The notes beneath the pieces were generated by a model. It made no database searches and was not told where the DNA came from. It saw nothing but the letters and a program-made list of their open reading frames with translations. A stretch of 64,000 nucleotides of DNA from Bacteroidetes bacterium UBA2364 (GTDB lineage Bacteria > Bacteroidota > Rhodothermia > Rhodothermales > UBA2364). Location: positions 6,739 to 70,738 of the forward strand of contig DDTM01000025.1 of the NCBI GenBank assembly GCA_002344075.1, given 5' to 3'. A program made the translations under genes and the position numbers. This document shows positions 1 to 8,164 of the stretch, piece after piece (position 1 is the first letter of the stretch; the number at the start of each line of letters is the position of its first letter).

Positions 1-439
1 CCGGATTTGTACTTGGGTCAAGTTACATGACCGAAGAACTGGAAAAAAAATACTTGTTTTGAATACCCATTTTGATCACCAAGGGATGGAAGCACGTATT
101 CAATCTGCCGATTTGTTACACCAAAAAGCGAAAGAACTGGCGTATGATTGGCCTGTAATCCTATTAGGAGATTTTAACCTGCCTCCCGAAAGTGTGCCCA
201 TAAAAAAAGTACAAGGTTTTTTTCAAGATGCTTTTTTGGCGACCCAAACCGAACCTTTTGGTCCAGTTGGTACTTTTAATGCATTCAAAGTAGAGCAGGC
301 ATATAACCACCGTATAGATTATGTATTTGTAAATAATAGATTTAAGGTTTTGGATTATCAAGTAAGAAGCGATGTTCGGTCTGGCGGGTATTTCTTATCC
401 GATCACTTTCCGGTCATCACTCGTTTGGCCTATCAGTAA
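1..439 (+). CDS. Endonuclease/exonuclease/phosphatase family protein, C-terminal part
   Basis: The gene enters from the left edge. The frame starting at base 2 is open and reads RICTWVKLHDRRTGKK before joining the clear downstream sequence, so the first ATG or TTG inside is not the start. Family signatures visible are the NTHFDHQG box, GDFN (metal/phosphate site) and the terminal SDHFPV box that carries the catalytic Asp-His pair. Proteins of this fold hydrolyse phosphodiester or phosphomonoester bonds with Mg2+; many relatives in this phylum are secreted. Substrate cannot be told from this part. It ends 3 bases before the stop of the convergent histidine kinase gene. Confidence 0.9.
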   Translation, partial: RICTWVKLHDRRTGKKILVLNTHFDHQGMEARIQSADLLHQKAKELAYDWPVILLGDFNLPPESVPIKKVQGFFQDAFLATQTEPFGPVGTFNAFKVEQAYNHRIDYVFVNNRFKVLDYQVRSDVRSGGYFLSDHFPVITRLAYQ

Positions 440-442
440 TAT

Positions 443-1969
443 TCAGGGTGTTGTAGGTGGCTCGGTTGGGGGGAGCGGGAGTTGTATGGTAAACGTACTG
501 CCCTTGTCTGGAATACTTGTTACAAACATTTGGCCACCATGTGCTTCTGTAATGGCTTTCGAGATCGCCAAGCCGAGACCAGTTCCATGTACACCACGTG
601 TTCTGGCATCCCCGCCTCGATAATACCGTTCAAAAACATGTTGCAACTCTTCTTCGTTCATGCCACTGCCCGTATCACGTACAAAAATAGACAAATAGTG
701 CGTATGCTTTTCTACACCCAGGGTAACGGTTCCGCCAGCGGTTGTGTGGCGCCGGGCATTGGAGAGTAGGTTATCCAATACACGCAGTATGCGTAAACCA
801 TCTGCTTGGATGGGCGATAGGCCGGAGGGAATTTCCAAGATGAATTCAATGTTGGCACTTGTAAACAATCTCCTGTGTCCCCGTGCCGCTTCGTGAAGCA
901 ACTCACTAATGGGAATGGACTCGCGCCTCAAGGTGTAGTGTCCTGCGTCTAACAAACTAAGCTCAAACAAGTCTTGCAAGAGGCGATTTAGGTATTGGGC
1001 TTGTTCATTGGCTGTTTTAAGGGCCTCGCGTGCGGCTGCGGGATTTTGAATGTCTGTGTGGCGTTCTGCTTCCTCAAGGTTACCTAAAACGGCAGCAATG
1101 GGTGTGCGTAGGTCATGGCCAATATTAGCAATGAGTTCACGACGTACTTGGTCGGTGGTGCGGAGGGCCTCTACACTCTTTTCAACGTCTGCTGCCATCT
1201 GATTGACGGCCCCTGCCAATCGGCCCAATTCGTCATGGCCGGTTTGTTTGATTCTGGTTTGGTAATTTCCTTGCCCGATGGCCTCTACCTTTTCAGTTAT
1301 TTTGCGAACAGGCGTTACTAAACGCCAGGTTAGAATCCCGCCCATCATCAAGGCCACGATACCGCCAATAAGCAACACGATCAGAAGCGCATCTACAAAA
1401 GCTTGCCGCACATTCGATAATTCGCCATCCAATGTTTGCCGGAGCGAAGGCGCGTAGATGGCGCCAGCGAGTTCTCCTTTGTAAAAAAATGGCGTTATCC
1501 CCCAAGATTGATCCGTCCGGAAAAGTGAACGGGGAAAGTCGATGTAGTTGTTATTGTTACGGATGGCAGAAAGCCCTTCTTGGGGAATTGTTGAAAGGTT
1601 TGTCTGGGTGGTATCTACCCCTGGTAAATCAGTAAATTGTCCGGGGGAAAGAACTTCTCCTTTTTGGTTTGTGATAAGGATAGGGTCTTTTAAACGCCCT
1701 GTCAAATCCAGATAAGCAAAAGATGGCATTTGAAACGACCTATCTTCTGCAAATTCGGCATTACGTTCCATTTCGGCAGCCACATTATTCAGTTGTAATG
1801 CCACACTATTCTGGATTAACGCGACGCTCTGGGAAGCGGCAATCCACACCGTAACACCAACAGCCACGAGACCTGTAAGCAACTGAGCACCAATCAGAAT
1901 ACCCGCAACCCGCCAAAAAATTGAATTTCGAACAGTAACCCGAAGGGCGGAAGGAGCCGGAAGTTTCAT
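443..1969 (-). CDS. Sensor histidine kinase with HAMP domain
   Basis: Membrane sensor kinase of about 508 residues and partner of the response regulator just upstream. The chosen ATG (residues MKLPAPSALRV) overlaps the regulator stop as TAATG, with GAGGA just before it, so the two are translationally coupled; a longer start inside the regulator is unlikely. Visible order: N-terminal transmembrane helix, periplasmic sensor region of about 150 residues, second transmembrane helix, HAMP, HisKA box (NIGHDLRTP), N box (LLSNARRHT), DTGSGM and GTGLGLAISKA ATP-binding boxes. It should autophosphorylate on the H-box His and pass phosphate to the regulator. The signal sensed is unknown. Confidence 0.95.
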   Translation of the reverse strand: MKLPAPSALRVTVRNSIFWRVAGILIGAQLLTGLVAVGVTVWIAASQSVALIQNSVALQLNNVAAEMERNAEFAEDRSFQMPSFAYLDLTGRLKDPILITNQKGEVLSPGQFTDLPGVDTTQTNLSTIPQEGLSAIRNNNNYIDFPRSLFRTDQSWGITPFFYKGELAGAIYAPSLRQTLDGELSNVRQAFVDALLIVLLIGGIVALMMGGILTWRLVTPVRKITEKVEAIGQGNYQTRIKQTGHDELGRLAGAVNQMAADVEKSVEALRTTDQVRRELIANIGHDLRTPIAAVLGNLEEAERHTDIQNPAAAREALKTANEQAQYLNRLLQDLFELSLLDAGHYTLRRESIPISELLHEAARGHRRLFTSANIEFILEIPSGLSPIQADGLRILRVLDNLLSNARRHTTAGGTVTLGVEKHTHYLSIFVRDTGSGMNEEELQHVFERYYRGGDARTRGVHGTGLGLAISKAITEAHGGQMFVTSIPDKGSTFTIQLPLPPTEPPTTP

Positions 1970-2700
1970 TATTCCTCGTCTTTGCTTTGGAATTTGTATC
2001 CAAGACCCCAAACCGTCCGAACATAACGTGGGTTTTCGGAATCTCGCTCTATTTTGGTTCTGAGGCGTTGCACATGCGAATCCACCGTCCGGTCATACCC
2101 TTCATACCGGATATCCCATACTTTTTCTAATAATTGCCCTCTGGTAAAGGGGCGATCCGGGTTTTGCATCAAAAAGAGCAAAAGGTCAAATTCACGGACG
2201 GTCAGATGAAGCAATTGTCCGTCTTTTCGCACTTCTCGACGGGTCAGATCCAGATAAAGGCCATCAAATTGCAGAATCTCATTCGGTGTTGTTTTGGCGA
2301 GCGTGTTTGCACCACCGGATTCTTGGGTGAGGCGGATCCGTCGAAGGATGGAGCGTACACGGGCCACCAATTCTTGTAAACTAAAGGGTTTGGTGATGTA
2401 ATCATCTGCGCCCACTTCCAACCCCACTATCCGGTCTATTTCGTCGGTCCTTGCGGTCAGCATCACAATATAGAGCAAAGGATGTTGCGCCCGAACCCTC
2501 CTACAGACTTCTAAGCCGTCAAACCCCGGCAACATTACGTCCAACAGCAGTAAATCAGGTAATTGGATCTGTACGGCATCAATTGCGTCTGGACCACTAC
2601 CAACCACACGGACGTCGTAGCCCGAATCTCGCAACCGCCCGGATACCAGTCGTGCTAGTTCAACATCATCTTCTACCAGTAAAATATTCGGATTGTTCAT
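1969..2700 (-). CDS. OmpR/PhoB-family response regulator
   Basis: A 243-residue DNA-binding regulator. The receiver domain (about residues 1-120) has the acidic pair E10/D11, the phosphoacceptor Asp54 in LLLLDVMLPG and Lys104 in DDYITKPF. The C-terminal winged helix carries the usual TVREFDLL and RTVDSHVQRLRTKIE segments. It is the first gene of a two-gene operon with the histidine kinase. The length is normal for the family. The regulon is unknown; nothing adjacent looks like an obvious target except possibly the divergent secreted protein gene at 2924. Confidence 0.95.
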   Translation of the reverse strand: MNNPNILLVEDDVELARLVSGRLRDSGYDVRVVGSGPDAIDAVQIQLPDLLLLDVMLPGFDGLEVCRRVRAQHPLLYIVMLTARTDEIDRIVGLEVGADDYITKPFSLQELVARVRSILRRIRLTQESGGANTLAKTTPNEILQFDGLYLDLTRREVRKDGQLLHLTVREFDLLLFLMQNPDRPFTRGQLLEKVWDIRYEGYDRTVDSHVQRLRTKIERDSENPRYVRTVWGLGYKFQSKDEE

Positions 2701-2923
2701 ACGTGATCACTTATTATGTTTGGAAAGATAGCCTTGAATTTTTTAAAGTACGCAGCTTCTGAGGAAAATAAGCCCCAAAGACTACAGCCTTTTTCCCGTG
2801 CTCGGATCAATATAAAAAACCTGTATCCGAAAAGAAGGCTTGTACAAAAATCCCATGTTCATTCCATACTTTTGTGACAACTTCTAAACAAGGTTCGTCG
2901 TTCTTTTGGGAACGTAAACCAAT

Positions 2924-3688
2924 ATGCCCATGACCCACCGATACTTTTTTTCATTATATGTGGTTTTGATCGCCCCAATAGGGAGCCTATTTGCACAACC
3001 CAATCCCCAAAGCCTTTGGAATCAGTGGCGCAGTGGGCAACGCCAAGAAACACAACGTTTTCAACAAATGGCGGCCAATGAATCTGCTCGTTGCATTATT
3101 GAGAATCGTTTTGAGAAATGGGATTTGGTGACCGAGGCCAAAATATCGCGTCAGACAGGTAGTTTTGAACCCAATCGCCGGTTTTTAAACGCTACGCTCA
3201 ATGGCCGTGCGGTCAGCGACCCCGGAAACTTGGACTTTGGTGGGCAAGCAGAATGGCGACCCCGATTCCGGCGCGTCTGCCAAGCATCGGTTGTGCTTAA
3301 TCCAGGGATCTTGCTCAATTTGGAAGCCAAACCAAATGCAAAAATGGAAAACCTTGACGGCAATCCTGCCTACCGCATCAAACTTGAAGTCAAAAATACC
3401 GCCCTGCCCATACGAGCAGCAGAGGTCTGGATCTCGCGCCGTGATGGAAGGTTGCTGGCTGCCCGATTGGTACGCCCTTTGCCTTTTCCCAGATTAGACG
3501 AACCGGGAGGTTTGCCCCCACCTGATCCATTGATTATGAATCTGTATTTTGACCGATTACAAGGTATAGATCTTATTAAGCGATCCGAAGTCACGGTGAC
3601 ACTTAAACGCAAAATGCGTGGTCAGGTCTTTCATACCGTTGTACAACTTAATACGCAGTATAATGGCTTTGCATTTTTTGAAAAGTAA
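2924..3688 (+). CDS. Secreted protein of unknown function
   Basis: A 254-residue protein with a clear signal peptide (RYFFSLYVVLIAPIGSLFAQ, cleavage after FAQ), so exported to periplasm or beyond. The mature part alternates charged and beta-prone stretches, and ends in a segment (SEVTVTLKRKMRGQ) that resembles beta-rich lipoprotein-carrier-like folds, but I do not recognise a family with certainty. It stands alone, divergent from the two-component operon. No lipobox and no T9SS sorting tail are seen. Confidence 0.75.
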   Translation: MPMTHRYFFSLYVVLIAPIGSLFAQPNPQSLWNQWRSGQRQETQRFQQMAANESARCIIENRFEKWDLVTEAKISRQTGSFEPNRRFLNATLNGRAVSDPGNLDFGGQAEWRPRFRRVCQASVVLNPGILLNLEAKPNAKMENLDGNPAYRIKLEVKNTALPIRAAEVWISRRDGRLLAARLVRPLPFPRLDEPGGLPPPDPLIMNLYFDRLQGIDLIKRSEVTVTLKRKMRGQVFHTVVQLNTQYNGFAFFEK

Positions 3689-3798
3689 CGGTTTGGCGCT
3701 TGGCCTTCATGCGGGAATTGAGGGCACAAAACTGTCAATACATCACAAAAGTTGATGCGAGGGAGAATGTTTAATTAACCACTTCACCTGCCATTTAG

Positions 3799-3990
3799 TT
3801 ATACGCAAAAAAAACGCATTTTTTGTTTTACAAGCCCCAGAACTTGTCCTACCGATGTATCATCGGTGAGGCTTTGCACCCATTGAATCGTACGGTTACT
3901 TACATGCGTATATCGTTCGGTTGTTTTGCGGATGCTCTATCCGCTTGAAACTACTATGTCCTAAAAATTTCTTGGATAACCCGTGTAGCG
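3799..3990 (-). pseudogene. Decayed tyrosine recombinase (integrase), C-terminal remnant
   Basis: Read on the minus strand across frames, the pieces give RVIQEI, then FLGHSS, then TTERYTHVSNRTIQWVQSL, then TDDTSVGQVLGLVKQKMRFF and a stop at 3799-3801. This is the C-terminal signature of tyrosine recombinases: the LGHSS box containing the catalytic His, and the (E)xYTHVS box containing the nucleophilic Tyr. An extra T (ATTTTTAGGACAT instead of ATTTTAGGACAT) shifts the frame before LGHSS, and about 22 bases containing a palindrome (3928-3944) lie between LGHSS and KTTERYTHVS. The N-terminal two thirds are missing. Not functional. Confidence 0.7.
3928..3944. repeat. Palindrome GCGGAT-5-ATCCGC inside recombinase remnant
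   Basis: Perfect 6-bp inverted repeat, GCGGAT gctct ATCCGC, lying exactly in the segment that interrupts the LGHSS and YTHVS boxes of the recombinase remnant. Shares its arms with the palindrome at 3987-4005. Confidence 0.6.
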
Positions 3991-4005
3991 GATATAAAAT
4001 CCGCT
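3987..4005. repeat. Palindrome AGCGGAT-5-ATCCGCT
   Basis: Perfect 7-bp inverted repeat AGCGGAT ataaa ATCCGCT, 42 bases from the other palindrome and with the same arm sequence but a different loop. Lies at the point where recognisable recombinase sequence begins (RVIQEI). Confidence 0.6.
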
Positions 4006-4037
4006 TATGCACTTGCTCTGTGCTTTTCTCAACGATA

Positions 4038-4113
4038 GGCAAAGATGTCTTTCGCATACTACCTAATCTAAATGTGCCATATGTCTCTACTGACATTTTT
4101 GAAATGCACCCTT
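4038..4113 (-). repeat. Dispersed repeat, copy A
   Basis: On the minus strand this reads AGGGTGCATTTCAAAAATG and continues to TTAGATTAGGTAGTATG. The plus-strand sequence at 20118-20190 reads AGGGTGCATTTCAAGAATG and continues to TTAGGTTAGGTAGGATG. The two align over about 75 bases with scattered substitutions and a few small gaps. Both copies are intergenic. Copy A directly precedes the recombinase remnant in the same orientation. Confidence 0.6.
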
Positions 4114-4291
4114 TGATATATCCGTATGTATTGCTTTTAAGTTTTGGAAAACACTTTTCTCATAAGGCAAAAACCAATACTTTTGGGCTTGGGTATGTTT
4201 TAAAGCGTGGTAACTCTTTAGTATAAATAAAATTGGACAATTACGGAAGTATTGTAGTGAAAATAAAGTTATTGTTTTATTTTATCTAAAC

Positions 4292-4327
4292 AAAAAAACG
4301 GCCTTCCCTGATTTAGAAAAGCCGTTT
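4292..4327 (-). terminator. Intrinsic terminator of the S9 peptidase gene
   Basis: On the minus strand AACGGCTTTTC pairs with GGAAGGCCGTT and is followed by seven T residues. It lies about 20 bases after the peptidase stop codon. Confidence 0.75.
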
Positions 4328-4347
4328 CTATTTCTCTAAATACTATG

Positions 4348-6609
4348 TTATTCCACGGGTTCAGGCTTAAGGTGTTGCTCGAAATAATCTAATCGAAGCG
4401 TATTGTAGTGCTTGCCGGATGGGCCGCCAATGCCGTGACGATTAAGCGGATACATCATTAGATCAAATTTTTTGCCTTCTTTCACCAGTGCCTCAATCAG
4501 TTGCATGGTATTACCCGGATGAACATTGTTGTCAATGGTGCCATGTACCAAAAGGAGTTTTCCTTTCAGGTTTTTAGCATAGGTCATTGTAGCGCCTTCG
4601 TCGTAACCGGATTTGTTGTCTTGCGGCGTAAACATATAGCGTTCGGTATAGATGGTGTCGTAGTTCCGCCAGTCGGTAACGGGTGCACCTGCCACGCCTA
4701 CATGATATACCTCTGGTTCGCGAAGCAAGGCCAAGGCGCTCATATAGCCGCCATAAGAGTGACCATAAATACCCACACGGCTACAATCCACGAAGCTGAA
4801 TTGGGCACAAACCTGTTTGATAGCTGCGGTTTGGTCGTCCAAATCCACTAAGCCTAATTTTCTATAGGTTGCGGTTTCAAATGCTTTCCCACGTCCTACC
4901 AAACCTCGGTTATCCACATGCCAGACGATGTAGCCTAATTGTGCCAGTGCTTGAAGATTACTGGCCATATTGTAGTTATTCCGAATGGCTTTGGAGTGTG
5001 GGCCGCCATACACGCTTACGAGTAGAGGATATTTTTTAGCGGGATTATACCCTGCCGGACGATACAAAATACCGGGTAGGTCGGTGGTTTTATCAGCAGC
5101 CTTAACAATAACCAATTCTGGTTTTTCGAGTTTCCACCCATCCACTTTATCGGTTTTGGCAGTGGCACGGTTTTCAATAAGGGTTCCGTCTGCTTTGTGT
5201 AGATTTGAGATGGTGGGCGTAGTGAAATTGGAGAAGGTGTCGAGATAATAGGTGGCCGTTTGGTCCATAGAAATGTTATGGCTTCCGGGAACAGTGGTCA
5301 AGGCTTGTGCCACTCCTGTACCATTTAATTTGGTCCGCATAAATATGGTTTCCATGCCCATATTGTCATTGACCATATAATAAACATAGCCATTTTTTTC
5401 GTCCACACGCACCACATTTTGTACAGGCTTTGTTCCGTTGGTCAAAGATTTTAGGACATTCCCTTGCCAGTCATAGGTATATAATTGGCGATATCCACTG
5501 CGTTCAGAACTCCAGAGGAAGCTTTTTCCTTCTTTTAACTGGAAATAATCATCTTGTAGATTCACGAACTGGGGTTCTTGTTCGGTGAGAATGGTACGCA
5601 ACGTTCCTTTTTTTGCATCTGCCGCCAGTAGTTCTACCACATTTTGTTGGCGGTTTACGCGCTGAAAAGTTAGCTCTTTGCTATCTAATGTCCAAGTGGG
5701 GCGAACAAGGTAGTTATCGGCGGTGCTATTGGTGGCCAGTTCTACTTTTTTACCAGTGGGTATCTCGGCAATAAATAGCTTAACGGTGGGGTTTGGCTCA
5801 CCAGCTTTGGGATAGCTCTGCAATTCTAATTCGGCTTCGGGTCTATTGTCTCGTACCAGTGGGTATTTCCATACGGCGGATTCATCGGAGCGATAAAACG
5901 CCAAGCGTTTGCTGTCTGGCGACCACCAGTACGCCGTTAGTTGGTCAAATTCTTCGGGATAGACCCAGTTGGGGCGTCCGTTGAAGATGTTTTCGCTACC
6001 ATCGTTGGTGATGCGATAGGTTTTGCCATTGCGGGTATCGGCCACAAACAGGTCATAGTCTACCACGTAGGCAAACCAGTTATAATCTGGGGAGTATTCT
6101 CCGTTCCAAAGCTGACTACCGGGCATGTTGCGCATCAGGCCATCGGTTCCGGGTTGTTGTTTTACTTCGGGATGTTTTAGTTCTCGGAGTTTCCGGTTTT
6201 TTAGGTCATAAACGAATGGTCGTTTCTCGACCTTAAAAAAGATGCTTGTTCCAGCGTCATTGAATTGCATTTGTTGCGAGAAAGGTAGATTCTGTACACC
6301 AAGACCCGTGATGTCGTTATATTGCCGAATGATGGTTGTGCGATGAGTTTCATCAAAAAGGAGAGTTTTTACCTTAGTAACGGGATCTACCTTATACCAT
6401 TGTGCGGTTTCGGTTTTGCCCTGTTGCCCGCTTTCAAAAACCAAAGTAGCAGCTTCGGTGGGGTGCCAGCGCATAAAGGAGGAGCCACTCATGGTGGTTG
6501 GCGAACCTGAGGTCATCGCTTGATAAAGGGCTTTGCCACGTGGCTGGGCAAAGATGATCCCAAAAGCTAGACCACATAAGATAAATGATTTTAAGAGTTT
6601 GATTCGCAT
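4348..6609 (-). CDS. S9 family peptidase, dipeptidyl-peptidase IV type
   Basis: A 753-residue exported serine peptidase that releases dipeptides from peptide N-termini in the periplasm or at the surface. A signal peptide is present (IKLLKSFILCGLAFGIIFAQ). The N-terminal two thirds form the DPP-IV beta-propeller (YSPDYNWFAYV, WVYPEEF and WWSPDSKRLAFYR segments); the last 240 residues form the alpha/beta hydrolase. The predicted triad is Ser618 (GHSYGGY), Asp693 (HGTIDNNVH) and His725 (NRHG). The WVYPEEF segment carries the paired Glu typical of DPP-IV N-terminus recognition. Monocistronic with its own terminator. Length is normal. Confidence 0.93.
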   Translation of the reverse strand: MRIKLLKSFILCGLAFGIIFAQPRGKALYQAMTSGSPTTMSGSSFMRWHPTEAATLVFESGQQGKTETAQWYKVDPVTKVKTLLFDETHRTTIIRQYNDITGLGVQNLPFSQQMQFNDAGTSIFFKVEKRPFVYDLKNRKLRELKHPEVKQQPGTDGLMRNMPGSQLWNGEYSPDYNWFAYVVDYDLFVADTRNGKTYRITNDGSENIFNGRPNWVYPEEFDQLTAYWWSPDSKRLAFYRSDESAVWKYPLVRDNRPEAELELQSYPKAGEPNPTVKLFIAEIPTGKKVELATNSTADNYLVRPTWTLDSKELTFQRVNRQQNVVELLAADAKKGTLRTILTEQEPQFVNLQDDYFQLKEGKSFLWSSERSGYRQLYTYDWQGNVLKSLTNGTKPVQNVVRVDEKNGYVYYMVNDNMGMETIFMRTKLNGTGVAQALTTVPGSHNISMDQTATYYLDTFSNFTTPTISNLHKADGTLIENRATAKTDKVDGWKLEKPELVIVKAADKTTDLPGILYRPAGYNPAKKYPLLVSVYGGPHSKAIRNNYNMASNLQALAQLGYIVWHVDNRGLVGRGKAFETATYRKLGLVDLDDQTAAIKQVCAQFSFVDCSRVGIYGHSYGGYMSALALLREPEVYHVGVAGAPVTDWRNYDTIYTERYMFTPQDNKSGYDEGATMTYAKNLKGKLLLVHGTIDNNVHPGNTMQLIEALVKEGKKFDLMMYPLNRHGIGGPSGKHYNTLRLDYFEQHLKPEPVE

Positions 6610-6688
6610 GTTTAAACGTACTGTTTGGTTAAAGAAGACATAAGTTGTGGTATGTGAAAATGGGGCAGGTACATTGTTTTTTTGAGGT

Positions 6689-8077
6689 CTATTCTACAAC
6701 CTCCCATACGGCCCACTCCTTCCAACGACCTCTGGTGAAGTCTGGCACTTGAATCGGTTGGCTGTCATTGGCCACCGAAATCTCGGTTAGTTCGCAAATG
6801 GCCGAGTGCATGGCGGCGTCATAAACGTTCATGTCGGTAGGCAAGCCTTTTTGGAGGCATTTAATGAGGCGGTAATCTTCCATATAGTCCATCCCGCCGT
6901 GTCCGGTTTTGCTACTCGTCAGTTTTTCATTTTTCCAAAGTGGGTGTTCATGCTCGGCATACCAGAGTTTGGCCTCGTCCCAACGGTGCGCGTTGGCACT
7001 TTTTCCCTCGATATAAACCCGGTCGGGATGTCCTTGTAAGATGCCTCGTGTTCCCTGAATCAGTTTAATCCGGCTATACGGGCGGGGTAGGTTGGTGTCA
7101 TGGCTGAGGTAGATGGTGCGGCCTCGGTGGGTTTTGATCATTGAAATGTTGATGTCTCCCAATTTAAAGGTTTCTTTTCGTTTGGGATGGCCTTCAGGAT
7201 AATGGTCTTTCGCCCATTCTTGTAAGCCACGCGAAGGCCCACTCATGGAAACGAGGTAGTCTAACTGATCGCCTCGATTGATGTCCATCAGATTGGCAAT
7301 GGGGCCAAGACCGTGTGTGGGGTAGAGGTTACCGTTTCGCGCCCACGAATGGGCACGCCGCCAAAGCCCCTCTCCCTCTTCCGAGAATTTAATATCGCGT
7401 AGGTCATGCAAATATCCACATTCACCATGCAAGATTTCGCCCAGGTATCCCTTCATTTTTAGGTTATACATCAACAATTCAAAGCGGTCATAATTGCAAT
7501 TTTCCATCATCACGCAATGTTTGCCAAACTTTTCAGCATGTTCTACCAAAGCCCAGCAATCATCCACTTTATAGGCAAAGGGGACCTCGCTGGCAATGTG
7601 CTTGCCGTTTTTCATGGCGTATAAGGCTACAGGTACGTGCCATTCCCAGGGCGTTGCAGTAAAAACGAGGTCTAATTCCTCGGTATCAATCATGCGTTCA
7701 AAATCTCGCGGCCCTTTGGTATAAAGGGTGGGTGGTTTTTGTCCGGCGGCCACGGCCAAGTCGTGAGAGCGTTTGGCATTTACTGCATTGATGTCGCATA
7801 TGGCCCGTACTTCGACGCCTTCGAGCGCCAGAAAATTTTGAACGTGGACGGTTCCCATACCACCCACACCGACAAAACCCATTTTAACGATGGGAATAGG
7901 TGCCGTTGCTAAAGGCGAGGTCGGTGGCGTAGCCAGTGATTTCCCGCGTGCTTGTGGGTCTTTGGGATTTAGCCCACTGGCTGCTTGCATGGGACCTGCA
8001 CATCCGGAAAGCCCGAGGGTTGTAGCTGCTAAGCCGGCGGCTCCCCTTTTTAAAAAATTACGACGCGAATTTTCCAT
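6689..8077 (-). CDS. GH109-type NAD-dependent glycosidase (Gfo/Idh/MocA fold), Tat-exported
   Basis: The start chosen is the ATG giving MENSRRNFLKRGAAG, a twin-arginine signal; 15 further upstream codons would spoil it. An LSGC at residues 23-26 could act as a lipobox. The Rossmann motif GFVGVGGMGTVHVQNF binds NAD. The segment EVPFAYKVDDCWALVEHAEK, the MMENCNYDRFELL stretch, YLHDLRD, and YPTHGLGPIANLMDINRGD match the GH109 group, whose characterised members are alpha-N-acetylgalactosaminidases using tightly bound NAD+. It is divergent from a sodium:solute symporter, a plausible partner for uptake of the released sugar. Exact sugar specificity is inference. Confidence 0.85.
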   Translation of the reverse strand: MENSRRNFLKRGAAGLAATTLGLSGCAGPMQAASGLNPKDPQARGKSLATPPTSPLATAPIPIVKMGFVGVGGMGTVHVQNFLALEGVEVRAICDINAVNAKRSHDLAVAAGQKPPTLYTKGPRDFERMIDTEELDLVFTATPWEWHVPVALYAMKNGKHIASEVPFAYKVDDCWALVEHAEKFGKHCVMMENCNYDRFELLMYNLKMKGYLGEILHGECGYLHDLRDIKFSEEGEGLWRRAHSWARNGNLYPTHGLGPIANLMDINRGDQLDYLVSMSGPSRGLQEWAKDHYPEGHPKRKETFKLGDINISMIKTHRGRTIYLSHDTNLPRPYSRIKLIQGTRGILQGHPDRVYIEGKSANAHRWDEAKLWYAEHEHPLWKNEKLTSSKTGHGGMDYMEDYRLIKCLQKGLPTDMNVYDAAMHSAICELTEISVANDSQPIQVPDFTRGRWKEWAVWEVVE

Positions 8078-8164
8078 AATCAGTTTTATTTGTGGTTTGC
8101 GGATGGAATTTGTAGCTTGCATTCCCGCAATCTACACAATAGAATACCTTAAAAACAGTCCCCT

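Larger units (their letters stand above)
3689..4347. other. Gene-poor interval with mobile-element debris
   Basis: No intact gene is seen in this 659-base interval. It holds the decayed tyrosine recombinase fragment, two short palindromes, one copy of a repeat also found at 20118-20190, and the terminator of the peptidase gene, all listed separately. A small plus-strand open frame at 3921-4226 lies antisense to the recombinase debris and has no recognisable features. Confidence 0.7.

Noticed and set aside
3851..3867. Palindrome ACCGATG TAT CATCGGT
   Set aside because: It falls inside the recombinase coding remnant (TDDTS) and is not related to the other two palindromes; probably chance.
3921..4226. 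Plus-strand 101-codon open frame
   Set aside because: It is antisense to the recombinase remnant and repeat, has no recognisable motif and no ribosome site.
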